8,029 nt of DNA from an uncultured Planctomycetaceae bacterium (lineage in GTDB: Bacteria; Planctomycetota; Planctomycetia; Pirellulales; Lacipirellulaceae): contig CALMBE010000204.1 in assembly GCA_937860165.1 (NCBI GenBank), forward strand, positions 1 through 8,029, given 5' to 3'. Below the pieces are notes generated by a model. It had not been told where the DNA came from. It ran no database searches and saw only the letters and a program-made list of their open reading frames with translations. The position numbers were made by a program, and so were the translations under genes. Numbering within the stretch: position 1 is the stretch's first letter; every line of letters begins with the position of its first letter. This document shows, one piece after another, positions 1 through 6,722 of the stretch.

Positions 1-36
1 GTACTCCGAGGGATCTGGCCAGATTTCTCGGAGTAC
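1..36. repeat. 36-bp palindrome at the window edge
   Basis: The arms GTACTCCGAG (1-10) and CTCGGAGTAC (27-36) are perfect reverse complements. The centre ATCTGGCCAGAT (13-24) is itself a perfect palindrome about the same axis. The only non-matching positions are 11/26 and 12/25, both G opposite T, which would be G-U wobble pairs in plus-strand RNA. A transcript would fold into a stem of about 16 pairs with a GGCC tetraloop. No T-run follows, so it is not a canonical terminator. It starts at the first base of the window and may be longer. Confidence 0.8.
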
Positions 37-63
37 CTCGAAATGACAGCCGGAACGAACTCC

Positions 64-110
64 AGGCGAGGGCACCACACCCACTCGTGTGGTCTGCTTA
101 CGGCTCGCCT
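64..110. repeat. Two-part inverted repeat (hairpin)
   Basis: An inner stem pairs ACCACAC (74-80) with GTGTGGT (87-93) over a 6-base loop. An outer stem pairs AGGCGAG (64-70) with CTCGCCT (104-110). The two stems are separated by 3 bases on the left and 10 on the right. It lies downstream of the minus-strand exporter operon. From memory it resembles intergenic repeats of planctomycete genomes, which I could not verify. Confidence 0.65.
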
Positions 111-178
111 AATTACTCCCACTTTCCCCAGTGTCCTCCGTGACTCTGTGGTTTTATTGAAATGGGGAAGTTATTTTT

Positions 179-197
179 GAGCCCTGCCTTAGGGCTC
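179..197. repeat. Short hairpin just downstream of the exporter operon
   Basis: GAGCCCT (179-185) and AGGGCTC (191-197) form a perfect 7-bp stem with a 5-base loop, about 45 bases beyond the ATPase stop codon. In the minus-strand transcript the stem is followed by A-rich sequence, not a U-run, so it does not fit an intrinsic terminator for the operon. It could be a processing or RNA-stability hairpin, or another repeat remnant. A looser bulged pair, 121-130 with 163-171, lies beside it. The rest of 1-241 shows no coding sequence. Confidence 0.45.
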
Positions 198-241
198 GCC
201 ATGTTTTTCTGGCTCTTGACTCTCGGCTCTCGCCTCCCCCA

Positions 242-1387
242 CTATTGCCTGCGAAACAGGGCTTGGCGGAGTTCTTCTTCGAACGTGGCACTCGTTTCTA
301 GCACAGCTCGAAATTCGTCTTTGCCCAGGGCGTAGAACACGCTCGGCTCGCGGGCGACAATTGTGGCATTGCGGGGCTCCTCGGTAATGAGAGCCGCCTC
401 GCCAAAGTATTGTCCTTGCTTTAGTTCCGCAACCTTGCGTCCCTGAGTCCCGTCGTCGATCAGCACGTCGACACTCCCCGAGCGGATCAAGTAGAACAGA
501 TCCCCCGCGTCTCCTTGCCGGATGACCATGTCTCCCGTGTCGGCTTCGTGAATCATCATGTGGTCGGCGACTTCGGCCAAGGTGTTGGGAGTCAGATCGG
601 CAAAAAGTGGGTATTGTTTGAGGAACTCGCAGATCACCGATGTTTCCTGGACCGCGACGTCGGACTTGATGCGACCGTCGACCATGTTCACAATCCGATC
701 CGCCACGTCCAGAATTCGATTGTCATGCGTGACGATAATGATCGTGCAGCCCTCGTCCCGGGCGAGTTCTTGGAACAAAGTCACCACCTCGCGTCCCGAT
801 TGCTCATCGAGCGCGGCGGTTGGTTCGTCCGCTAACACCAATTTCGGTTTGTGAACGAGCCCCCGTGCGATGGCAACCCGTTGCTTCTGCCCTCCCGAAA
901 GCGACTTGGGTTTGTAGTGAATCCGGTGCCCCAGCCCCAATCGCTTGAGCAAGGAGTTAATTCGCCCTTCGGCGATCATCGGGTCGAGGCCCACCAACTC
1001 CGCTGCCATATTCACATTTTGGAAAGCCGTAAGCGACTCGAACAAATTGTGGGCCTGAAAGATAAATCCCATTTCCTTCCGCAAGCGGACAATCAACTCG
1101 CGATCCGCTCCCAGCAACTCGTTGCCGAGCACTTGGAGGCTCCCTTCTTGAACCGTCCGCAGCGTACCGATTAAGGTCAACAGGGTAGTTTTTCCCGACC
1201 CCGACGGACCGGTCATGATCACGATTTCACCCCGGCGCACGTCCAGATGATTCTCGAACAACGCTTGCTTGCGGAGGTCACCCTCGCCGAAATAGTGATT
1301 GAGCCCTTGCACTCTCACGGTCCGGGGCATCTGCAGTCCGCCTGTGAAGGCACCGCTGGTCGCCGGGATAGTGGTTTGAGAATTCAT
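242..1387 (-). CDS. DevA/MacB-type ABC exporter ATPase fused to a cyclic-nucleotide-binding domain
   Basis: A 381-residue cytoplasmic ATPase that would power the permeases encoded just upstream. Residues ~24-240 form a complete ABC domain: Walker A GPSGSGKT (60-67), Q-loop Gln111, signature LSGGQ (163-167), Walker B LVLADE (183-188), D-loop ALD (192-194) and switch His221. The sequence is closest in style to the DevA/MacB/LolD class. Residues ~255-375 form a cyclic-nucleotide-binding beta-barrel with a phosphate-binding cassette: FGEAAL (328-333), then PRNAT (338-342), with the Glu (330) and Arg (339) that normally contact the nucleotide. DevA proteins are usually about 220-240 residues, so the C-terminal ~125 are additional. 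The start is ATG with GAGGT 10 bases upstream (1398-1402 on the plus strand); Met20 is an alternative. It is the last gene of the operon, 47 bp after the second permease. Ligand binding and gating are inferred. Confidence 0.93.
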   Translation of the reverse strand: MNSQTTIPATSGAFTGGLQMPRTVRVQGLNHYFGEGDLRKQALFENHLDVRRGEIVIMTGPSGSGKTTLLTLIGTLRTVQEGSLQVLGNELLGADRELIVRLRKEMGFIFQAHNLFESLTAFQNVNMAAELVGLDPMIAEGRINSLLKRLGLGHRIHYKPKSLSGGQKQRVAIARGLVHKPKLVLADEPTAALDEQSGREVVTLFQELARDEGCTIIIVTHDNRILDVADRIVNMVDGRIKSDVAVQETSVICEFLKQYPLFADLTPNTLAEVADHMMIHEADTGDMVIRQGDAGDLFYLIRSGSVDVLIDDGTQGRKVAELKQGQYFGEAALITEEPRNATIVAREPSVFYALGKDEFRAVLETSATFEEELRQALFRRQ

Positions 1388-1434
1388 CGATTTGGTTACC
1401 TCATTGCGCCGACAGGTGGCGACACATCACAATT

Positions 1435-2646
1435 TCAAAAAAGATTGGCAGGATCGGCAGCCAACAGCTTTCGTACCGCCAACAATCCCGAAGCAACACA
1501 CATGGCGATTGTGGCAACGAAGACAAATAACAACCCAAAAGGGGTCATGAGCATCAATAACCCCGTTTTATCTGAAAGCCAACCGTACAGTCCACGACTC
1601 AGGATCGCCCCAGGCAGGTAGCCCACGATGGCCAAGAGCATGGCTTCCGTGAGTATCAATCCGATGAAATAGCGAGTCGTGTATCCCATGGCCTTGAGAG
1701 TGGCAAATTCTGCCATGTGGTCGGCAATATCGGAGTAAATGACTTGGTAGCAAATGACCATGCCCACAATGAATCCAATGATCTTTCCTGCAAGAAATAT
1801 GGTACCGATGGGGGTACTTCGGTCCCAGAAGCGTATTTCCTCATTACGAAATTGCTCGCGGGTAAACACATACACATCTTTGTCCAGCGTGCGCTCGATG
1901 AATTCGTGGACATCTTCGAGATTGGCATCGGGCAGTAGATGAACAATTCCTATATCGATCACACCCAATGGATCGCCGTAGCGAACTCGGTTGGGAAAGT
2001 ATTTTGCAAAACTCTCGGCACTCATCAAGAGATTGCCATCATGGGCAAAATCGGTGCCAAGGTCGAACGTTCCTACCAAAGTGAGTGACTTTTTGGCCAA
2101 CTCGACTTGGATCTGAGCCAGGGCTGCGTCGTCGTCGAAAGGTACGGGGAACTTAGTCTCTTTACTCTTGCGATCGATCAATGCCGACTGTTGAGTTCGC
2201 AGGCGAGGCAACTGGACATTGACTTCGTCGGCCCGGAACACCGGGTCATCCAGGAAGAAGCCGATCGAGCGCAGCGGGTATCCTCGATTGCCGAGGCCAT
2301 TCTCGATGCACCGCAAGACGGAGGTGCTAAGCTCGGTGTAGATCGGATAGGCTCCCTTCACACCAGGGCAGGAGCGGGCTTGATTGAGCCGAGTGATCGG
2401 AAATCGTTTCTCCGAAGCCAAGGTAAATTTGGCTTTGCTTACGAGAAAGATGTCACCCTGCAGGTCGTCGATTAGCTTAGCCTGGCTATCGAACAGGGCA
2501 TTTTGGAACCCGACCTGAGTGAACATCAACAATACCGCAAATGCAATCCCACAAATCGCGATCACCAGCCGACGCATATCGTGCGTGAGGTTTTTCCAGG
2601 CCAGCGGTGTTTTGCTCAAGGCTTTCACGAAAATACGCTCACGCAT
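1435..2646 (-). CDS. DevC-type (FtsX/MacB-like) ABC exporter permease, second copy
   Basis: A 403-residue inner-membrane permease of the type IV/MacB-fold DevC family. One membrane segment lies near the N-terminus (~27-47), followed by a large periplasmic domain (~50-275) and three C-terminal segments (~283-303, 328-350, 368-390). EFATLKAMGY (312-321) lies in the cytoplasmic loop expected to couple to the ATPase. PLAWKNL near the N-terminus and the ending ADPANLF match the neighbouring permease (PLAWKNL, ADPVDLF), so the two are paralogues that have diverged strongly in the periplasmic domain. The start chosen is ATG at 2646, 4 bp after the upstream stop codon. An in-frame TTG at 2664 would add six residues (409 in all) and overlap the upstream gene; it is less likely. 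No strong ribosome binding site is seen, so translational coupling is plausible. Confidence 0.9.
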   Translation of the reverse strand: MRERIFVKALSKTPLAWKNLTHDMRRLVIAICGIAFAVLLMFTQVGFQNALFDSQAKLIDDLQGDIFLVSKAKFTLASEKRFPITRLNQARSCPGVKGAYPIYTELSTSVLRCIENGLGNRGYPLRSIGFFLDDPVFRADEVNVQLPRLRTQQSALIDRKSKETKFPVPFDDDAALAQIQVELAKKSLTLVGTFDLGTDFAHDGNLLMSAESFAKYFPNRVRYGDPLGVIDIGIVHLLPDANLEDVHEFIERTLDKDVYVFTREQFRNEEIRFWDRSTPIGTIFLAGKIIGFIVGMVICYQVIYSDIADHMAEFATLKAMGYTTRYFIGLILTEAMLLAIVGYLPGAILSRGLYGWLSDKTGLLMLMTPFGLLFVFVATIAMCVASGLLAVRKLLAADPANLF

Positions 2647-2650
2647 ACCA

Positions 2651-3865
2651 CTAAAACAAATCAACGGGATCGGCTTGGTACAGCTTCCTTAGGGCAGCAA
2701 CCCCTGAAAGCACGCACATGAATATCGAAAGCAACAAGACGGTTATCAAGATAGTCGGAGTCAAGATCATCGGCATTCCCGAGAGGGCTTCCACAACTCG
2801 ATAGAGAACCCAGGAAACCAACAGCGAAGGTACGTAACCAAATATCGCCAGCAGTACCGATTGAGAGAGCACAACCTGCGTCAGATACTTGGCTCCGTAG
2901 CCCATGGCTTTGAGTGTTGCATATTCGCTCATCATGTTCGCAATGTCCGACGACAGGACTTGATACACGATAGCTACCCCCACAAACAGGGCAACCCACA
3001 CGCCAAGGGTGAAGATCTGCCCCAGCGGGGTTTCGTGTACCCAGCGGAATTCCTCGCGCTGTAAGACTTCCTCACGAGTAAGAATCTCCACATCGGCATT
3101 GGTATACTGAGCCGGATCGGACGGGGACGAGCTACCTAGGCTGTCGACTTGGGGAATCGAAAAAAGCTGATAAAGTCGCGCTCTCACAGACTCGGCCGAT
3201 GCAGGGTCACGGAGCCGCAACAGTCCAAAGGTTACATCCTCGATCGTCTGCCACGGACACGCTCGGACGTAACCTTCTGGAGTGGTAATACAGGCCCCGT
3301 TCGAGGCCATGCCCGTCCCCAGTTCGATCAGTCCTACGATTCGAATCCGTTGGGGTCCCAACGTTGTTTCCACACCGATATCCGCCGAACTGAACTTATT
3401 TCCAGCTGCTGGACCGTATTCAGGTTTAGATTTGGTATCGAGCAACACAAATCGTAAGTCGGTAAGTTTAGTAATTTCTTCGCAGATTACTGGCGAAAGA
3501 AACCCTGGGTTACTGGGATCGGTCCCCATGGTAATGATCCCCCGCCACTCGCCATCGGTCGGGGCTTGCCATTCGCTCAGGCCGAGATAAAACGGGCGGG
3601 CATGGCTGACCTCCGAGAGCGAAGCGGATTGATGAAGGCGCGACCGTGGGAACGAACGGGCTTCGGTCAAATGCAAATAGGCGGGCGACCGGAGCATAAG
3701 ATCAAAGTCGAGGGCGTCGTAGATTTGCGTCGCGGTTTTGATAATTCCGCCCAGAAAGCCCAATTGCATAAAGATCAGAATGACGGCAAAGCTGACGCCA
3801 GCCACGCCGATTGCCGTGCGGACTTTATTGTGAACGAGATTCTTCCAGGCGAGCGGTGTATTCAT
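2651..3865 (-). CDS. DevC-type (FtsX/MacB-like) ABC exporter permease, first copy
   Basis: A 404-residue inner-membrane permease starting MNTPLAWKNLVHNK, a typical DevC opening. The first membrane segment is ~18-40, the periplasmic domain ~45-280, and the last three segments ~282-304, 330-353 and 368-391. EYATLKAMGY (314-323) is the same coupling-loop motif as in the second permease. TREEVLQREEFRW (263-275) just before segment 2 parallels TREQFRNEEIRFW there. The ATG start has no clear Shine-Dalgarno sequence. It lies 80 bp after the adaptor gene and 4 bp before the next permease. Classical DevC is thought to act as a homodimer; two conserved but distinct permeases in one operon suggest a heterodimer here (inference). 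The transported substrate cannot be read from the sequence. Confidence 0.92.
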   Translation of the reverse strand: MNTPLAWKNLVHNKVRTAIGVAGVSFAVILIFMQLGFLGGIIKTATQIYDALDFDLMLRSPAYLHLTEARSFPRSRLHQSASLSEVSHARPFYLGLSEWQAPTDGEWRGIITMGTDPSNPGFLSPVICEEITKLTDLRFVLLDTKSKPEYGPAAGNKFSSADIGVETTLGPQRIRIVGLIELGTGMASNGACITTPEGYVRACPWQTIEDVTFGLLRLRDPASAESVRARLYQLFSIPQVDSLGSSSPSDPAQYTNADVEILTREEVLQREEFRWVHETPLGQIFTLGVWVALFVGVAIVYQVLSSDIANMMSEYATLKAMGYGAKYLTQVVLSQSVLLAIFGYVPSLLVSWVLYRVVEALSGMPMILTPTILITVLLLSIFMCVLSGVAALRKLYQADPVDLF

Positions 3866-3945
3866 GGGGTTGCATTGCCGGTATGCCCAAGAGACATCGC
3901 GTTGTTGATCACATGAAATTCGTTAACAGTTGGACGGATTGAATT

Positions 3946-5244
3946 TTACTTCACCGGAACTGGAGTCTTGCCAGATTCGCTGGCGAACTCGACGGTTACC
4001 TGCAATCCTACCCGCCGAGAAACTTCTGCGATCGCCTCGGCATCTTCGATCCGAATCCGAACTTCCACGACACTGCGGTCCGCTGGAGCCAGGGGGTTAC
4101 GATTCATCAGTCCTGGCGAGCCAATCACGCCGCCAATCTGTTCGATACGCCCCGCGATGCCACCAGTGCGCTGCTTGCTTTCTGGATCGATCCCATCGGC
4201 AAATTTTCCCGAGAAGGCCGGGCTGCGAATCGTTGTCGCCTGGTCGATTTGGAGGTTCTTTACATCGGCTTCGTAGACCTCTGCGACGCAGACCATTTGA
4301 CTTAAATCACCCAATTGCAAAACAGGTGTCTGGGCAATAAACTCTCCCGAACGCAGATAGGATTTAAGTACCGTATAAGGGCCGCGGGTATCCGGTGAAT
4401 CTGGCTGATGATCGACTACGCATTCCAGCTTCAAAATATCCTCGATACTGTCCGTAGTCACATGAGGCGATAATAGTACCGAACGTTTGAGGGTTTCTTG
4501 AGCGACCTTAATTTCCTGCTGGATCGCTTGGGCATCGTAATTCTGACTCAATTGTTCGAGCGAGAGATTTGCTACGCCGAGATTGGCCTGCGCTGCGAGA
4601 ACTGTTTTCTCGGCAGCTTCTTGTGCCGAATCGTAGCTATCGTGGGCAATGGTGAAATCGTCGAGTGCCGACTCCATGGCGTTCCGTTGTTTTTTTAGTT
4701 GATGTTCCGTAACCATCTCGGGATCGCTGGAGCGCAGTTGTTCAAGTTGGGCATGTTCTTCAGCTGCTAGGTGGCTCGCTGTTTCCAGGGTTTGCAGTTT
4801 GTTCGCACGCAGCTCGAGTTCCCTGAGTTTGGCCAAGGCTTGAGACAATGAGGCCTCAGCCTGAGCTTTTTGTGCTTTGGCGATTTCGATTTGTTGCAAA
4901 TGAGTTTTGCTCGCCAGCTCTTGTTTCTTCAGTAAGGCCTCTAGCTGGACCCTCCCCAAGTCGAAGCTGGTGAGCAATCCCAGGATTCCGTTGACAGGAA
5001 CCTTCTGATTTTCCTCTACATCGGGATCGAGTTCCTTGAGCCGCTCGCCTGGCACAGCGCTAATCGAAATAATTCCCGTGGCGGGCTCCAGTCGCCCCAA
5101 GGCATAGATCGAGCGTTCACTTTCCCCGCTTTTTGGAATCGGGTGCCTGGTCCCCCCGTCACAACCCAGTAGCGCGCAAGCGAAGATCGTCAAGCTCACG
5201 GGGAATGAGCGTCGCCAGCAGGTATGAAATGCCAAGTCGCGCAT
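3946..5244 (-). CDS. DevB/HlyD-type membrane-fusion (adaptor) lipoprotein of the exporter
   Basis: A 432-residue periplasmic adaptor that would link the permeases to an outer-membrane channel. The N-terminus has Arg11-Arg12, a hydrophobic stretch (13-27) and a lipobox ALLGC with Cys28 followed by Asp29, so it is probably a lipoprotein. Asp at +2 means inner-membrane retention in E. coli; the rule is untested in planctomycetes. GRLEPATGIISISA (50-63) is the characteristic DevB opening of the first lipoyl half. A long Ala/Gln/Glu/Leu-rich coiled coil spans ~97-256. GPYTVLKSYLRSGEFI (288-303) completes the lipoyl domain, and beta-barrel and membrane-proximal parts follow (~307-422). About 26 extra residues (261-287) split the second lipoyl half. 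The start chosen is ATG at 5244 because it begins the signal peptide. The frame stays open to a TTG at 5391 (481 residues), but the extension would bury the lipobox and is rejected. First gene of the four-gene operon. Confidence 0.88.
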   Translation of the reverse strand: MRDLAFHTCWRRSFPVSLTIFACALLGCDGGTRHPIPKSGESERSIYALGRLEPATGIISISAVPGERLKELDPDVEENQKVPVNGILGLLTSFDLGRVQLEALLKKQELASKTHLQQIEIAKAQKAQAEASLSQALAKLRELELRANKLQTLETASHLAAEEHAQLEQLRSSDPEMVTEHQLKKQRNAMESALDDFTIAHDSYDSAQEAAEKTVLAAQANLGVANLSLEQLSQNYDAQAIQQEIKVAQETLKRSVLLSPHVTTDSIEDILKLECVVDHQPDSPDTRGPYTVLKSYLRSGEFIAQTPVLQLGDLSQMVCVAEVYEADVKNLQIDQATTIRSPAFSGKFADGIDPESKQRTGGIAGRIEQIGGVIGSPGLMNRNPLAPADRSVVEVRIRIEDAEAIAEVSRRVGLQVTVEFASESGKTPVPVK

Positions 5245-5610
5245 AGGGGGATACGAATCTGAAGTCGAATGGATTGCGAACACCAATTCTGAAAAGAACC
5301 GGTATGGAAATTTAGGGCGCACAAAGCAAATTGGCGAAATTTGCCGAACTATTCTCCAGGATTGATAGACTCCCGGGCTCAAGTCAAGCAAACCTGCCGT
5401 ATAATACCTGCAATATCGTTGAATTCCGGAATATTCGTTAAATTCAGCAACTTCCGCTTAGAAAAACAGGAAATAATCCAATTCCGTGGATACCCCAGCG
5501 TAGAACTATTGCCAGGCTCGGCAGCCAATTTCCGCTCGCGTTGCGGTCGCAAGACTTTGCAAAATCGTTTCGTTCAGATCACCAGTTGAAACCCTCGCAG
5601 GCCGCTCGTT
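5245..5610. other. Divergent intergenic region (366 bp), probable control region
   Basis: This stretch separates the minus-strand exporter operon from the plus-strand small membrane protein, so it should hold promoters for both. TATAAT occurs at 5400-5405, but neither strand has a good -35 box at 16-18 bp. Two symmetrical sites might be operators or hairpins. GCAAATT (5326-5332) pairs with AATTTGC (5338-5344) across 5 bases and would lie in the exporter leader. ATTCCGGAAT (5423-5432) is a perfect 10-bp palindrome. Their function is not shown. No supported coding sequence or RNA gene is seen. Confidence 0.4.
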
Positions 5611-5907
5611 ATGAAACGCATCTTTTCTTTCGTTACCGGAGTATTCACGGGCGGATTGCTGATCTATGGGGCTATGAATTATCACATCCTCCGAGCCCAG
5701 GACGGCTTTCACGTGATACCCAAGGTTCACGCCCAATTGGCTGCGACCTACGCAGATATTCGCGGTTTCGGCATCGCCGATTGGGCCAGCCACGCTGAAA
5801 TCGCCGCAGCTTTGGTCAATTCCAACAGAAAAGAGCTCTTGGATGGGGCCATCGACGATACTTTGGAGAAAGGAATCGATCGGCTGCTCCAGGGAAGATC
5901 GCGTTAG
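5611..5907 (+). CDS. Small membrane-anchored protein of unknown function
   Basis: A 98-residue protein starting MKRIFSFVTGVFTGGLLIYG. Residues ~4-23 form one hydrophobic, glycine-containing segment after two basic residues, which fits an N-terminal membrane anchor or uncleaved signal. The rest (~28-98) is soluble, with DGFHVIPK (31-38) and a helical second half. I recall similar small proteins in planctomycetes but cannot name a domain. The start is ATG with only a weak GCAGG (5597-5601) upstream. It is read away from the exporter operon. A 176-residue open frame on the opposite strand (5506-6036) overlaps it but lacks the signal or anchor features seen here. Its function is unknown; a link to the exporter is only positional. 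Confidence 0.72.
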   Translation: MKRIFSFVTGVFTGGLLIYGAMNYHILRAQDGFHVIPKVHAQLAATYADIRGFGIADWASHAEIAAALVNSNRKELLDGAIDDTLEKGIDRLLQGRSR

Positions 5908-6117
5908 CAGCCTCAAAACAGACGCAGCTTTTCTGGGAACCGACATGCAATCGGAAACTTCCTTGCGGGCGTCTTGATTCTTACGATCCCCACGACTGGT
6001 TAACTCGCTGAGAGACTGTAGTTGTCGTGTACTCAAATTCGATATTTTTCCTAGGGAAACCTACGAACTATTGGCCAGGAACGGGGAGTTCCAGACTAAG
6101 ACCCAGATCCTGCTTGC

Positions 6118-6123
6118 AGAAGG
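6118..6123 (+). promoter_or_regulatory. Ribosome binding site that fixes a GTG start
   Basis: AGAAGG lies 8 bases before the GTG at 6132. It supports that start over the upstream ATG at 6027, which would add 35 residues of low-complexity, unrelated-looking sequence. Confidence 0.6.
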
Positions 6124-6131
6124 TCACTATC

Positions 6132-6416
6132 GTGGAATTCAATCGAAACCAATATTTCTTCCTGGGAGTGATGATCCTACTTGTTGGCGCACAGCTTCGG
6201 ATGGTGAGCTCCTACACTCTCAACGCCGAGGCAACTCGGTTTCTGGCCGAGCGAACTCATTCTTCGGGGACTTCGGCCACCATGGTGTCGTTTACCAGCG
6301 ACATGGGTGCTTTGCCCCCAAAAGTGATCAGTCCGCCGGAATGGTTGGGATGGTGTTTGTTGTCCGTTGGGTCGGTGCTCGTGCTCCATAGTTTGGCAAT
6401 GAAAAAATCTGGATAG
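6132..6416 (+). CDS. Small two-segment membrane protein of unknown function
   Basis: A 94-residue protein read from GTG, starting MEFNRNQYFFLGVMILLVG. Hydrophobic segments lie at ~7-27 and ~70-89. The loop between them (~28-69) contains SYTLNAEATRFLAER (27-41) and ISPPEW (66-71). The ends are polar, finishing KKSG. The pattern suggests both ends face the cytoplasm with the loop outside (inference). The frame is open upstream to an ATG at 6027 (129 residues), but the binding site and the clean FNRNQY start before the first segment favour GTG. From memory, similar short proteins occur in planctomycetes; I know no function for them. The 224 bp before it (5908-6131) hold no other supported gene and no convincing promoter. 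A repeat block follows directly. Confidence 0.68.
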   Translation: MEFNRNQYFFLGVMILLVGAQLRMVSSYTLNAEATRFLAERTHSSGTSATMVSFTSDMGALPPKVISPPEWLGWCLLSVGSVLVLHSLAMKKSG

Positions 6417-6441
6417 TGAATTAGGCTTTGTCTCGAAAACG

Positions 6442-6653
6442 TGAGCCGAACGCGCTAGCGTCGGGTGAATTGCACTTGGATGATCGATAACTCAAATAAT
6501 CCGAGGCTAGTGCTTTGTCACAGCTAAAAGTTGGGATTGAGCAGATCAGCCGCAGGGCGCTAGCCCCCGGTTTATGTAGCTCCAACCGGGGGCTAGCGCC
6601 CTGCGGCTAATCCTAAAATTAAGCTGTGACAAAGCACTAGCGCCTACGGCTCA
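6442..6653. repeat. Three nested inverted repeats, MITE- or REP-like composite
   Basis: The outer arms, 6442-6458 and 6637-6653, match at 15 of 17 positions. The middle arms, CTAGTGCTTTGTCACAGCT (6507-6525) and its complement (6622-6640), match perfectly over 19 bp. The inner arms, 6548-6572 and 6584-6608, match perfectly over 25 bp around an 11-base loop. The unit AGCCG-n(3-4)-GCGCTAG occurs four times: at 6444-6458 and 6548-6563, and reversed at 6593-6608 and 6637-6651. The block fills most of the 306-bp gene-free stretch 6417-6722 and encodes no transposase. TGCTTTGTCACAGCT flanked on both sides by CTAG could be a terminal repeat with a 4-bp target duplication, but CTAG is self-complementary, so this is not proven. 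Confidence 0.88.
6548..6608. repeat. Perfect 25-bp hairpin at the core of the nested repeat
   Basis: The arms 6548-6572 and 6584-6608 are exact reverse complements, GC-rich, beginning AGCCGCAGGGCGCTAG on the left. The loop is 6573-6583. The RNA or cruciform form would be very stable. There is no T-run on either side, so intrinsic termination is not indicated, although it could still block or protect transcripts. I recall this arm as a frequent intergenic repeat in Rhodopirellula-type genomes, unverified here. Confidence 0.85.
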
Positions 6654-6712
6654 TGAACTTTGCGTAACGAATAAGATATACCCGGCGGGCGACTCAAGCG
6701 ATCAACTAGATC

Positions 6713-6717
6713 GAGGA
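6713..6717 (+). promoter_or_regulatory. Ribosome binding site of the secreted protein
   Basis: GAGGA ends 5 bases before the ATG at 6723 and 8 bases before a second in-frame ATG at 6726. Either start gives the same mature protein. Confidence 0.55.
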
Positions 6718-6722
6718 ACACT

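Noticed and set aside
179..197. Intrinsic terminator for the exporter operon
   Set aside because: The stem is good, but the minus-strand transcript continues into A-rich sequence rather than a U-run.
5245..5391. Longer start (TTG at 5391) for the adaptor protein
   Set aside because: It would place 49 extra residues before an obvious signal peptide and lipobox; the ATG at 5244 starts it correctly.
5400..5405. TATAAT as a promoter -10 box
   Set aside because: No acceptable -35 hexamer lies at 16-18 bp on either strand, so it is mentioned only within the intergenic region.
5506..6036. 176-residue open frame on the minus strand
   Set aside because: It lies antisense to the small membrane protein at 5611-5907, has no recognisable motif, signal or membrane pattern, and the plus-strand frame is far more protein-like.
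6027..6131. Upstream ATG start for the two-segment membrane protein
   Set aside because: The extra 35 residues look like translated intergenic sequence, while AGAAGG lies 8 bases before the GTG at 6132.
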